Of a DNA stretch of 21,414 nt, positions 14,942-21,414 are shown piece by piece. The position numbers were made by a program, and so were the translations under genes. The notes below the pieces were generated by a model. The model was not told the origin of the DNA and made no database searches. It saw nothing but the letters and a program-made list of their open reading frames with translations. Numbering within the stretch: position 1 is the first letter of the stretch; each line of letters starts with the position of its first letter. This stretch comes from an uncultured Phascolarctobacterium sp. (GTDB lineage: Bacteria; Bacillota; Negativicutes; Acidaminococcales; Acidaminococcaceae), in contig CAAEPE010000021.1 in assembly GCA_900757795.1 (NCBI GenBank), positions 1 to 21,414 of the forward strand. Direction: 5' to 3'.

Positions 14942-15421
14942 TTATTTCAGGATGGAATCAACAATTTTACCAGCCATCTGTTTGTCTTCTTCAGAATTAA
15001 GCTTTTGCTCAACAATTTTGCCGGCAGCAATCATGGACAAACTGATAACTTGTGCGCGAACGTCGTCCATAGCTTTTTTCTTTTCAGTAGCAATAATTTC
15101 TTTTTGAGCTGCTACATATTGCTCCTGCTCAACCTTGGTTTCAGCCATAATCTTGTCATGAGCTGCTTGAGCGGTTTTGCGGGCATTTTCAATAATAGCC
15201 TGTGCTTCCTGTCTTGCATCCGCTAATTTTGCAGCATATTCAGCCTTAACTGCTTCTGCATCTTTTTTAGCATTTTCAGCAGCGTCTAAATCGCTAGCAA
15301 TTTTATTCTTGCGCTCTTCCATCATGCCCAGCAAGGGTTTGTAAGCGAATTTCGCAAGAACGAAAACAAGAACCAAAAAGTTCAGGATTTGCGCGATAAG
15401 TGTTGCGTTAATATTAACCAA
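14942..15421 (-). CDS. atpF: ATP synthase subunit b
   Basis: This 159-residue subunit is the membrane-anchored stator. One N-terminal membrane helix (about 7-27, ATLIAQILNFLVLVFVLAKF) is followed by a long charged, Ala-rich coiled coil. Its C-terminal end normally binds the delta C-domain, here predicted to be carried on alpha. The start at 15421 is a TTG: AGGAGA lies 9 bases upstream, and the N-terminus (MVNINATLIAQILNF) matches the family. No alternative ATG precedes the membrane helix. A single b gene means a b2 homodimer. Confidence 0.95.
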   Translation of the reverse strand: MVNINATLIAQILNFLVLVFVLAKFAYKPLLGMMEERKNKIASDLDAAENAKKDAEAVKAEYAAKLADARQEAQAIIENARKTAQAAHDKIMAETKVEQEQYVAAQKEIIATEKKKAMDDVRAQVISLSMIAAGKIVEQKLNSEEDKQMAGKIVDSILK

Positions 15422-15465
15422 TTATCTCACTCTCCTATTTGTTTTCTTAAATTAGGGATACTAAA

Positions 15466-15720
15466 TTATTTTACGAAGGGGTTAGCGAATACCAGTACTA
15501 CAGCGATAACGTAGCACAGAATAGGCATGGATTCAACCAAACCTACAGATACCAACATGTTGGTGAACAGCTTGCCAGCTTCTTCAGGTTGACGAGCCAT
15601 AGATTCCAGACCTTTGCCGGTCAAGTTACCATTGCCCAGAGCAGCGCCCAGAGCTGCGCCTAAGCAGATAAATGCTACAGCAAACATAGATGCTGCGGTG
15701 ATAATTGCGTTTTCAGTCAT
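15466..15720 (-). CDS. atpE: ATP synthase subunit c
   Basis: The c-ring subunit is a hairpin of two membrane helices with the polar loop ARQPE. The ion-binding carboxylate is the Glu in LVESMPI (Glu63 from this start). Compared with the Na+-type c of Ilyobacter tartaricus, the Ser after the Glu is kept, but Gln32 is replaced by Asn, Thr67 by Met and Tyr70 by Leu. Coupling to H+ or Na+ is therefore uncertain. Two ATGs are possible. The one at 15729 directly abuts the GAAAGG site, so I prefer the third codon after it (15720, 84 residues); the longer form adds only MNE. Confidence 0.93.
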   Translation of the reverse strand: MTENAIITAASMFAVAFICLGAALGAALGNGNLTGKGLESMARQPEEAGKLFTNMLVSVGLVESMPILCYVIAVVLVFANPFVK

Positions 15721-15803
15721 TTCATTCATCCTTTCAAACTAATTGGTTTCTAAGATTTTTGATTTTTTCAGTCTTAAATTTCAAGACCTCGTAAAAGCGC
15801 TAC

Positions 15804-16517
15804 TTATTCGTGATGAGCGAATACCATAGCATAGCTGGTAAGAGCCAGCATAGTGAAAATAAAGGCCTGCAAGAAGCCGATAAACAAGCTGAACATTACC
15901 CATAATTCGGGTACAACCCACGGAGCTAATTGATACAGTACAATCAGCAAAATTTCGCCTGCCAGGATATTACCGAATAGACGAAGAGCCATGGTCAGCG
16001 GTTTGGTAATTTCATCCAACAAATGTAAGGGCAAGAAAGCCGGAGAAGGACTTACAAAATGTTTAAAGTGTCCCAAACCATGATGTATCATACCAACAAT
16101 ATATACGCCGATAGCAACTGTCAGAGACAGGCCAAAGCAGGTGTTAATATCGTTAGTAGGAGAAGTCCAGTGTACACCAACCTGCGGAAGCATACCAACT
16201 TCATTGGCGATGAAGATAAACATAAAGAGGGTGATGATAAAAGGAGCCATATATTTGCTTCCTTTAGCACCAAGGGTACCTTCCATCAGACCATTAAGGA
16301 AGTCGACAAAAAATTCCATTACATTTTGTAAACCGCTGGGAACCAGCTTCGGATTTCTTGCAGCCATTACAAAAAGCACCAGAACAATAGCCATAGTAAT
16401 CCAGGTCATGTACATGGTTTGCATGTTAATTACAATGCCGGGGGCTACTTCCTGAGCAAGATAATGGATAATCTCACCGGAATGCTCTTGTGCCGCAGCT
16501 GCTGCTTCATTTCCCAT
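15804..16517 (-). CDS. atpB: ATP synthase subunit a
   Basis: This 237-residue membrane subunit forms the ion half-channels facing the c-ring. The essential arginine is Arg179 in LTMALRLFGNILAGE. About five to six membrane helices follow a short N-terminal tail. The ATG at 16517 has AAGGAG at good distance. It is first of the classical structural genes, after atpZ and atpI. Confidence 0.96.
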   Translation of the reverse strand: MGNEAAAAAQEHSGEIIHYLAQEVAPGIVINMQTMYMTWITMAIVLVLFVMAARNPKLVPSGLQNVMEFFVDFLNGLMEGTLGAKGSKYMAPFIITLFMFIFIANEVGMLPQVGVHWTSPTNDINTCFGLSLTVAIGVYIVGMIHHGLGHFKHFVSPSPAFLPLHLLDEITKPLTMALRLFGNILAGEILLIVLYQLAPWVVPELWVMFSLFIGFLQAFIFTMLALTSYAMVFAHHE

Positions 16518-16532
16518 TTTTTACTCCTTTCT

Positions 16533-16937
16533 TCACGTCTCCTCCTTATTCAGTCGGTACGCGATAAATATTAAATTAATAAGTAAAAATATATGTATCA
16601 GCAAAATTCCGATGCAGACTCCTGCTACATCTTGACCCTGCTTCAACAACAAAATAATAATAGTAGAGGCGGATATTACTCTGTACCAGCGATAACGACG
16701 CATGATGGCCAAGCCCTTTTGCGGCTCCTCCTTATACGGCATAGCCTTTCTGATACCATAAAGCATAATTCCCTTGTCCAGTATGCCGACTATGCAGCCT
16801 CTAAACAAAGCCAGCGCCCACACAGGCGAAGCCAAAATATGCACCAGCACCGCCAGCGCTGCTCCACCCAAGGCCGGACCCAAAAGCAAGCGCTTATAGC
16901 CGCCTTGTAAAAGGGGAGTTAAATCAAAACTCATCAT
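16533..16937 (-). CDS. atpI: ATP synthase subunit I (AtpI)
   Basis: This 134-residue membrane protein has about four hydrophobic helices and lies immediately before atpB, the usual place of the AtpI assembly factor that helps build the c-ring. Sequence in this family is weakly conserved, so the call rests on position, size and topology. Two adjacent ATGs (16937 and 16934) could start it. No clear ribosome site is visible, and it lies 5 bases after the atpZ stop, so it probably depends on translational coupling. Confidence 0.8.
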   Translation of the reverse strand: MMSFDLTPLLQGGYKRLLLGPALGGAALAVLVHILASPVWALALFRGCIVGILDKGIMLYGIRKAMPYKEEPQKGLAIMRRYRWYRVISASTIIILLLKQGQDVAGVCIGILLIHIFLLINLIFIAYRLNKEET

Positions 16938-16942
16938 GGTTA

Positions 16943-17194
16943 TTATTCGTCATCATCCTTATCAAGCATTACCGAATAGATAAGCTTGAAAAACGTCAGG
17001 AAAACGGTGACAATTGCCAGGCAGATACAGCCAACACGAAAAGAGTGGTCGCCGGTCTGAAAATAATTATCCAGCCAGTCGCCTCCCAAATAGGCAAGCA
17101 CAAAATCACAGACAATCATAACGGCCAAGCTCGACACTGTTGCCAGCGCATTAAGCATTTTGACACGCTCTTTTGCTTCCTTGCGTTTATCCAT
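16943..17194 (-). CDS. atpZ: AtpZ/AtpI-family small membrane protein
   Basis: This 83-residue protein has a charged N-terminus (DKRKEAKERVK), two membrane helices (about 13-37 and 53-75) and an acidic tail (DKDDDE), the typical form of AtpZ. AtpZ with AtpI is implicated in c-ring assembly and in Mg2+/Ca2+ handling in some bacteria. It is the first gene of the atp operon; the ATG at 17194 has AAAGGG 5 bases upstream. It could equally be named AtpQ or a second AtpI. Confidence 0.8.
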   Translation of the reverse strand: MDKRKEAKERVKMLNALATVSSLAVMIVCDFVLAYLGGDWLDNYFQTGDHSFRVGCICLAIVTVFLTFFKLIYSVMLDKDDDE

Positions 17195-17258
17195 AAGGCC
17201 CTTTCAAATTTTCCACACTTAATAAACCATCTGCAAGTTCACAGAATGGTACAATATA

Positions 17259-17287
17259 ATTTTAAATTATTTCACAAAAATTGTCTA
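17259..17287 (-). promoter_or_regulatory. Candidate promoter of the atp operon
   Basis: On the minus strand TAGACA (17282-17287), a 17-base spacer and TAAAAT (17259-17264) lie 65 bases before atpZ. The -35 abuts the wecB stop codon. The -10 lies inside a 15-base A/T palindrome (ATAATTT-T-AAATTAT on the plus strand), a possible operator. Confidence 0.6.
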
Positions 17288-17288
17288 C

Positions 17289-18446
17289 TTAATTATGCTG
17301 AAATTCTAAGAAATTTTCTGCGTCAAAACCATTTTTACGCAAAATAGCCTTCACAATGCGCTCGCAGGCCTTACCATCGCCGTAAGGATTGGCAGCCTCC
17401 GCCATGGAACGGTAGTGGTCGGCATCGTCTAAAAGCAGATTGGTTTCTCGCAGCACATCCTCGTAAGCGGTGCCTACAAGCTTCACCGTGCCTGCATCCA
17501 CTGCCTCCGGACGCTCCGTAGTATCGCGCAGCACCAAAACCGGCTTGCCTAACGCAGGCGCTTCCTCTTGAATGCCGCCGCTGTCCGTCAAAACTACGTC
17601 CACCTTTGCCATTAAATTAGCAAATGGCTCGTAATCCATAGGCTCAATTAAATGTACGCGGCTTAAATGTCCCAGCTCCTCGCGCACAATTTCGCGCACC
17701 TTAGGATTTTTGTGTACGGGGAAGATTGCTTCCACGTCCTCGTGAGCTTCCAAAACGCTTTTCAAAGCGCGGTACACGTGCCGCATAGGCTCGCCTAAAT
17801 TTTCACGTCTATGAGTAGTCATTAAAATCAAACGGTGTCCTTCAGCAAAAACCTTGTTGAAATCCTCGTCGGCAAAATGATAATCGCTGCGCACCGTAGT
17901 CTGCAGCGCGTCGATAACCGTGTTGCCTGTTACCAAAATGTTTTGCGGATTAACATTTTCCTGCAGCAGATTTGCCTTGCTGGTGGACGTCGGCGCAAAG
18001 TGCATATCGGCAATAGCTCCTGTCAGCTTGCGGTTCATTTCCTCCGGATAGGGAGAATATTTGTTGCCGGTTCTTAAACCTGCCTCCACATGACCTACGG
18101 GAATCTGCGCATAAAAGGCAGCCAGCGCACCGGCAAAGGTAGTGGTGGTATCGCCGTGAACCAAAACCATATCCGGTTTTGCTTCCTCCATAACGGCTTT
18201 TAAGCCCATCAGCGCGCGATTGGTTACGTCATACAGCGTTTGGCCGCTGGTCATAATATTCAAATCATAATCAGGGACAATCCCAAACAAATCCAAAACC
18301 TGATCCAGCATTTCGCGGTGCTGAGCAGTTACAGCCACAATTGGCTGAATATATTCGGGATATTTGCGCATCTCCAAAACTAAAGGACACATTTTTATTG
18401 CTTCCGGACGAGTGCCGAAAACAGTCATCAATTTTATTTTTTGCAC
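17289..18446 (-). CDS. wecB: UDP-N-acetylglucosamine 2-epimerase (non-hydrolysing)
   Basis: This 385-residue enzyme converts UDP-GlcNAc to UDP-ManNAc in the cytoplasm, supplying ManNAc-containing cell-surface glycans. Family motifs are FGTRPEAIKM (10-19), the HGDTTTTFAGAL segment, HVEAGLRTGNKYSPYPEE, FPVHKNPKVR and DSGGIQEEAP. Length is full. The start at 18446 is a GTG with GGGGAGG 7 bases upstream, 15 bases after the wecA stop. The pairing with wecA indicates a shared glycan pathway. Confidence 0.94.
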   Translation of the reverse strand: MQKIKLMTVFGTRPEAIKMCPLVLEMRKYPEYIQPIVAVTAQHREMLDQVLDLFGIVPDYDLNIMTSGQTLYDVTNRALMGLKAVMEEAKPDMVLVHGDTTTTFAGALAAFYAQIPVGHVEAGLRTGNKYSPYPEEMNRKLTGAIADMHFAPTSTSKANLLQENVNPQNILVTGNTVIDALQTTVRSDYHFADEDFNKVFAEGHRLILMTTHRRENLGEPMRHVYRALKSVLEAHEDVEAIFPVHKNPKVREIVREELGHLSRVHLIEPMDYEPFANLMAKVDVVLTDSGGIQEEAPALGKPVLVLRDTTERPEAVDAGTVKLVGTAYEDVLRETNLLLDDADHYRSMAEAANPYGDGKACERIVKAILRKNGFDAENFLEFQHN

Positions 18447-18461
18447 GGTTCTTCCTCCCCT

Positions 18462-19475
18462 TTACCTATCGTTCAGAATACCGATTTTTTTCGCACCTAC
18501 GGCCACAGCCGTAATTATCGCGGCAATAATCAGCGCCGCATAAAAACCGTCAAATTCTGCCCACAGCACAGCGGCAATGCCTAAAACAGCAGTAATACCA
18601 TACATTAACAGCACAGCCTGCTTTTGGTTCATCCCCATCGCCAGCAATCGGTGATGCAGGTGTCCCTTGTCCGGCTGAAAAATAGGCCGTCCGTTGCTGT
18701 AACGGCGCATAATGGCAAAGGCAGTATCCATGATAGGCAGGCCAAGCGCAATAGCCGGCACAATAAGCGCCACCGTCGCCGCAGTTTTCACAGCGCCATA
18801 AACGGAAATCGCAGCCAGCATATAGCCGATAAACATACTGCCCGTATCGCCCATAAAAATTGTTGCCGGATTAAAATTATAGCGGATAAAGCCAATAATA
18901 CCGCCGGCCAACGCCGCCGTCATCACAGCAATATGATAATATCCCATCTGCACCGCCACCAAAATCACCGTCAGCGAGGCTATAGCCGATACGCCTGCTG
19001 CCAAGCCGTCCAAGCCGTCGATAAGATTTACTACATTAGTAAAGCTTATTACCCAAAAAATCGTCAGCGGAATCGACAGCATATCTAAATAAAAATAGCC
19101 GCCAAAGGGATTGTTGACCCATTCGATACGAATATCAAACAGCACCAAAACGCAGGCAGCAAAAATTTGCCCCAGCAGCTTTACCTTCGCAGGCAGCTGG
19201 TATTTATCATCCAGCACGCCCACAACGACAATAACTGTAGCTCCCAGCAGGATTCCGACAATATCCTTTGTCATTTCCAAGCTGGCCACTGCGGCAACCA
19301 TAAAAGCAATATAAATAGCCAAACCGCCAAGGCGGGGCATAATTTTTTTATGCACCTTGCGGTTATCGGGGCGATCAATCGCACCAATTAAAAAAGCTAA
19401 TTTTTTTATATAAGGGGTCAAAATATAACTTACCAAAGCGGCAAGCAAAAAAGGAAAACCATAAGCACTAAGCAT
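18462..19475 (-). CDS. wecA: Undecaprenyl-phosphate GlcNAc-1-phosphate transferase (WecA/TagO type)
   Basis: This 337-residue polytopic membrane enzyme of the MraY/WecA superfamily transfers a sugar-1-phosphate to the polyprenyl carrier, the first step of surface polymer synthesis. Signatures are RKVHKKIMPRLGG, the catalytic GVLDDKYQLPAK (DD), NLIDGLDGLAAG, and NFNPATIFMGDTGSMF; the C-terminal loop HLHHRLL is typical of WecA/TagO rather than MraY. The start is the ATG at 19475 with GGAG about 10 bases upstream; a longer form would begin at a TTG without a site. The wecB neighbour supports a GlcNAc substrate. Confidence 0.9.
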   Translation of the reverse strand: MLSAYGFPFLLAALVSYILTPYIKKLAFLIGAIDRPDNRKVHKKIMPRLGGLAIYIAFMVAAVASLEMTKDIVGILLGATVIVVVGVLDDKYQLPAKVKLLGQIFAACVLVLFDIRIEWVNNPFGGYFYLDMLSIPLTIFWVISFTNVVNLIDGLDGLAAGVSAIASLTVILVAVQMGYYHIAVMTAALAGGIIGFIRYNFNPATIFMGDTGSMFIGYMLAAISVYGAVKTAATVALIVPAIALGLPIMDTAFAIMRRYSNGRPIFQPDKGHLHHRLLAMGMNQKQAVLLMYGITAVLGIAAVLWAEFDGFYAALIIAAIITAVAVGAKKIGILNDR

Positions 19476-19541
19476 TCTATTTCTACTCCAAAAGCCACAC
19501 AAAAAAGGATACGGCGCACCGAAAAGCTTTGTCTTTTATAT

Positions 19542-19569
19542 AGTATATCATCTTTCAGAATTGCGTCAA
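19542..19569 (-). promoter_or_regulatory. Promoter of wecA-wecB
   Basis: On the minus strand TTGACG (19564-19569), a 16-base spacer and TATACT (19542-19547), each within one base of consensus. The leader would be about 60 nt. It starts within 10 bases of the end of the upstream DUF554 gene. Read-through could also feed the atp operon, since no terminator follows wecB. Confidence 0.75.
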
Positions 19570-19578
19570 TTACTTTTG

Positions 19579-20280
19579 TTACAAAAATAACAGAAAAGGC
19601 CGCACTACATTAATTAAAGCATAAAATAGCGGCGGTACCAAAAGCGCCGGCAGCATATTCAAGGTTTTGCAGTCGCGCACCTCTAAAATTCCTAAACCGG
19701 AGCTCATTAGAAAAATACCGCCCAAAACAGAAATTTCACCCATCAGCGCCGGCGTCATATAGGGAGCGATGATTCCGGCGAAAAGATAAATACTGCCCTG
19801 CCACAAAAACAGCACCAGCGCCGCCGCAGTAATGCCAATACCGTAGGCAGAGGATAATATAATAGAAGAAACAAAATCCAGCGTCGCGTTAGTAAAAAGA
19901 TAAGTATTATTGCCGTTCAGGCGGCTTTCGATAGGGCCCAAAATGGACAGCGTACCAATGCAGAACAACAAAATGGCGGTAGAAAGCCCCTCTGCCAATT
20001 TAGAACCGCCCTTCGCTTTTTCCAAAAGCGCACGAAAATGTCCGTCTAAATCCAGCCAAGTACCGATAACCGTACCGATGGCAATGCTGGCGATGAACAG
20101 CACCGGATAAGCCACCTTAGGCATATTGCTGACAAAAGCATTGGCGCCCAGTCCCACGGTAGCCAAACCCAAACCGTTGAACAAAGCCGTTTTATATTTT
20201 TCACTAATGCCGCAGCTGACAAAGCTGCCGATAACGGAGCCTGCCAAAATACAGCCTGTGTTGACAATAGTTCCCAGCAT
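19579..20280 (-). CDS. DUF554 family membrane protein
   Basis: This 233-residue hydrophobic protein has about six to seven membrane helices and is recognisable as DUF554 (YdfK-like) by its N-terminus MLGTIVNTGCILAGSVIG and by the conserved IGTWLDLDG, CIGTLSILGPIES and LGGIFLMSSGLGIL segments. The function of the family is not established; a transporter role is only guessed. The ATG at 20280 has AAGGAG upstream. It has its own divergent promoter and no visible terminator before the wecA promoter. Confidence 0.85.
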   Translation of the reverse strand: MLGTIVNTGCILAGSVIGSFVSCGISEKYKTALFNGLGLATVGLGANAFVSNMPKVAYPVLFIASIAIGTVIGTWLDLDGHFRALLEKAKGGSKLAEGLSTAILLFCIGTLSILGPIESRLNGNNTYLFTNATLDFVSSIILSSAYGIGITAAALVLFLWQGSIYLFAGIIAPYMTPALMGEISVLGGIFLMSSGLGILEVRDCKTLNMLPALLVPPLFYALINVVRPFLLFL

Positions 20281-20350
20281 AAAATTTCTCCTTCAGCGGC
20301 ACCGCAAAATGCAGGCGCTCCAAAATTTTACAGAATTTATATACTTAAAC

Positions 20351-20379
20351 ATTCTATACTATGCCCGGGGAATTTGCAA
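20351..20379 (-). promoter_or_regulatory. Promoter of the DUF554 gene
   Basis: On the minus strand TTGCAA (20374-20379), a 17-base spacer and TAGAAT (20351-20356). The start codon lies about 70 bases downstream. It is back to back with the plus-strand promoter at 20398-20426. Confidence 0.6.
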
Positions 20380-20397
20380 ATATTTTGCATTATATCT

Positions 20398-20426
20398 ATT
20401 TTTCTCTCACTTAAATACTGTATAAT
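20398..20426 (+). promoter_or_regulatory. Promoter of the secreted DUF3298 protein gene
   Basis: A perfect TATAAT at 20421-20426 is preceded at 17 bases by a poor -35 (ATTTTT). It sits 40 bases before the start codon. The -10 is convincing; the weak -35 suggests an activator or low expression. Confidence 0.55.
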
Positions 20427-20466
20427 ATAATTAAGGAAAATCTAAATTTATCGGGAGGTGTAAATT

Positions 20467-21081
20467 ATGTTATCCAAAACCTTATTAGCTTTAGGCCTGG
20501 CTTTGACTGTCAGCTCCGGCGCCTTTGCCGCCGTAAGCGAAAAAACAGAGGAAGGTTCCAATTATAAATTAGTGTACCCTGTTGTTTCTTTGGAAAACGA
20601 AAGCGCCGCTAAAAAAATCAACAAGGATATTAAAGGAATTGTTATCGACACGCACAAAAAGCTCAAGAACAAACGGCCAACCTACGAAGAAGTAGGTACC
20701 GATTATGAAATTATCAGCGAAACCGACGACTATATCAATTTAGTTATGATTAGCTGGGATTACGCAGGCGGAGCACACGGTATGCACTACGATTACGGCA
20801 TTGTTTATGACAAAGCCACGGGCGAACGTCTGCCCTATACCCATTTCACCAAAGAAGTCACCGCGGCAGAATTATACGACGGTATCAAAAGCAAAAAATA
20901 CTCTGTCTACTGCGGCGACAGAAAAACTCCCTCTGAGGCACCCTTTGTTTCTTACATTGAAAAAGAAAATTTTAAAGTAAGCGATTATTATATTTTGCAA
21001 GACGGCAAGGTATATTTAATGTATCTGCCTTACGATTTGGACTGCTACGCAGCAGGTACTACTTATGTAGAATTAAAGTAA
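20467..21081 (+). CDS. Secreted DUF3298 (RsiV/PdaC-like) domain protein
   Basis: This 204-residue protein has an N-terminal signal peptide (MLSKTLLALGLALTVSSGAFA, cleavage near residue 21-22). A DUF4163-like N-part and a DUF3298 C-part follow, recognisable by the motif SWDYAGGAHGMHYDYGIVYD around 98-117 and the TGERLPYTHF segment. Related domains occur in the anti-sigma factor RsiV and the deacetylase PdaC, but here there is neither a membrane helix of RsiV type nor a deacetylase domain, and no sigma factor gene is adjacent. The ATG at 20467 has GGGAGGTG upstream. It is the only complete plus-strand gene; its function is unknown. Confidence 0.82.
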   Translation: MLSKTLLALGLALTVSSGAFAAVSEKTEEGSNYKLVYPVVSLENESAAKKINKDIKGIVIDTHKKLKNKRPTYEEVGTDYEIISETDDYINLVMISWDYAGGAHGMHYDYGIVYDKATGERLPYTHFTKEVTAAELYDGIKSKKYSVYCGDRKTPSEAPFVSYIEKENFKVSDYYILQDGKVYLMYLPYDLDCYAAGTTYVELK

Positions 21082-21094
21082 ATATAATTAAGTG

Positions 21095-21141
21095 CAAGGC
21101 GCTGGCGCATAGCTAGTGCCTTGTTGCTTTTATCTGATTTT
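21095..21141 (+). terminator. Likely terminator of the DUF3298 gene
   Basis: CAAGGCGCT (21095-21103) pairs with AGTGCCTTG (21115-21123), nine pairs with one G-U, around an 11-base loop. Interrupted T runs follow (21127-21141), making it a moderate rho-independent terminator. Confidence 0.65.
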
Positions 21142-21148
21142 TAGGCTG

Positions 21149-21291
21149 GCGTGCCGCTCGCACGGCTGGCGTGTCTTTATTCAACTTCTTTTGTCGCCAA
21201 AAGAAGTTGCCAAGAAAAGGCTGCGTGCTGCTCGCACGTATGGCGTATCTTTATTCAACTTCTTTTGTCACCAAAAGAAGTTGCAAGAAAA
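21149..21291. repeat. Two tandem 74-bp double-hairpin repeats
   Basis: Units start at 21149 and 21223. Each has a small hairpin (CGTGC..GCACG) and then a perfect 12-bp inverted repeat, CAACTTCTTTTG with CAAAAGAAGTTG, at 21182-21209 and 21256-21283. The loops differ (TCGC and TCAC). A further perfect hairpin, CGCGCTTTT-G-AAAAGCGCG, lies at 21295-21313. Such CTTCTTTTG hairpins are a common type of dispersed intergenic repeat. No gene is seen in them. Confidence 0.8.
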
Positions 21292-21349
21292 GTGCGCGCT
21301 TTTGAAAAGCGCGAGAAATGATGTGACCCCAAAAAGTTAGACCTTTTCA

Positions 21350-21384
21350 GCGTGATATTCGAATGGATATCACGCTTATTTTTT
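21350..21384 (+). terminator. Hairpin with T tract inside the IS end
   Basis: GCGTGATAT (21350-21358) pairs perfectly with ATATCACGC (21367-21375), followed by TTATTTTTT on the plus strand. It would stop transcription entering the element from outside, between the IS tip and the transposase stop. Confidence 0.65.
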
Positions 21385-21414
21385 ATGCAGCTAGGCAATT
21401 GAGTCTGTACTGAA
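21383..21414 (-). CDS. IS3-family transposase OrfB, C-terminal fragment (partial)
   Basis: The minus strand reads QYRLNCLAA then TAA. This is the usual C-terminus of IS3-family OrfB (DDE integrase) proteins, which commonly end in a YR..LAA tail. The gene continues beyond the right edge of the window. The call relies on nine residues plus the adjoining IS tip. Confidence 0.7.
   Translation of the reverse strand, partial: QYRLNCLAA

Larger units (their letters stand above)
21322..21414 (-). mobile_element. IS3-family insertion sequence, right end (cut by window)
   Basis: The terminal motif TGTGACCCCAAAAAGTTAGAC (from 21322) is of the type found at IS3-family ends. It is followed by the C-terminal codons of an OrfB transposase on the minus strand. 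Only the 3' end of the element is inside the window, so completeness and activity cannot be judged. Confidence 0.8.

Noticed and set aside
18462..19475. Assignment as MraY (peptidoglycan precursor enzyme)
   Set aside because: The HLHHRLL loop and the adjacent UDP-GlcNAc 2-epimerase fit WecA/TagO, and no mur or dcw genes are nearby.
21116..21340. 74-codon plus-strand open frame after the DUF3298 gene
   Set aside because: It runs through the terminator region and the tandem hairpin repeats; the peptide only reflects the repeated DNA.

Overview
The window is almost certainly from an obligately anaerobic, diderm Firmicute of the class Negativicutes (Acidaminococcaceae/Phascolarctobacterium-like). 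This is inferred from gene content: a wecA-wecB pair directly upstream of an F-type ATPase operon with atpZ and atpI, an Flx-Hdr flavin-based electron-bifurcation cluster, a sodium:alanine symporter, strong GGAGG ribosome sites and moderate GC. No rRNA or tRNA is present to settle the taxonomy. Every complete gene is on the minus strand except one secreted protein near the right end.

Right to left, following transcription: (i) 21322-21414 is the end of an IS3-family element, with the last codons of its OrfB. It lies next to two tandem 74-bp double-hairpin repeats, 21149-21291. (ii) A secreted DUF3298-type protein (20467-21081, +) is divergent from a DUF554 membrane protein (19579-20280, -). 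(iii) wecA and wecB (17289-19475) make UDP-ManNAc and start polyprenyl-linked glycans, behind a good promoter at 19542-19569. (iv) The ATP synthase operon atpZ-I-B-E-F-A-G-D-C runs 17194-10274, has its own promoter overlapping the end of wecB, and ends at a strong hairpin (10215-10242). (v) An AAA/DUF4143 ATPase (8815-10044) has its own promoter and is bracketed by short palindromic repeats. (vi) An AGCS sodium:amino-acid symporter (7209-8612) is followed by a strong terminator. (vii) hdrBCA-flxDCBA (7033-565) encodes a complete FlxABCD-HdrABC complex predicted to couple NADH oxidation to ferredoxin and disulfide reduction. (viii) 1-564 has no gene and is filled by inverted and tandem structured repeats.

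The most unusual object is the ATP synthase. There is no separate atpH (delta/OSCP) gene between atpF and atpA. Instead the alpha subunit is 607 residues long. Its first ~98 residues match only the C-terminal, b-binding domain of delta, followed by a complete alpha subunit. The N-terminal six-helix domain of delta, which normally clamps the alpha N-termini, is absent from the window. If expressed as read, one F1 head would carry three delta C-domains, covalently attached to alpha, instead of one delta subunit. I do not know of a description of such a delta-alpha fusion. Second in interest are the 140-bp tandem repeats at 286-546, whose stem differences are compensatory, indicating a selected RNA or DNA fold.

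The energy genes fit together as an anaerobic economy: electron bifurcation (Flx-Hdr) balances NADH, ferredoxin and thiols, the ATPase interconverts ATP and an ion gradient, and the AGCS carrier spends a sodium gradient on amino-acid uptake. The coupling ion of the c-ring is ambiguous from its motif.
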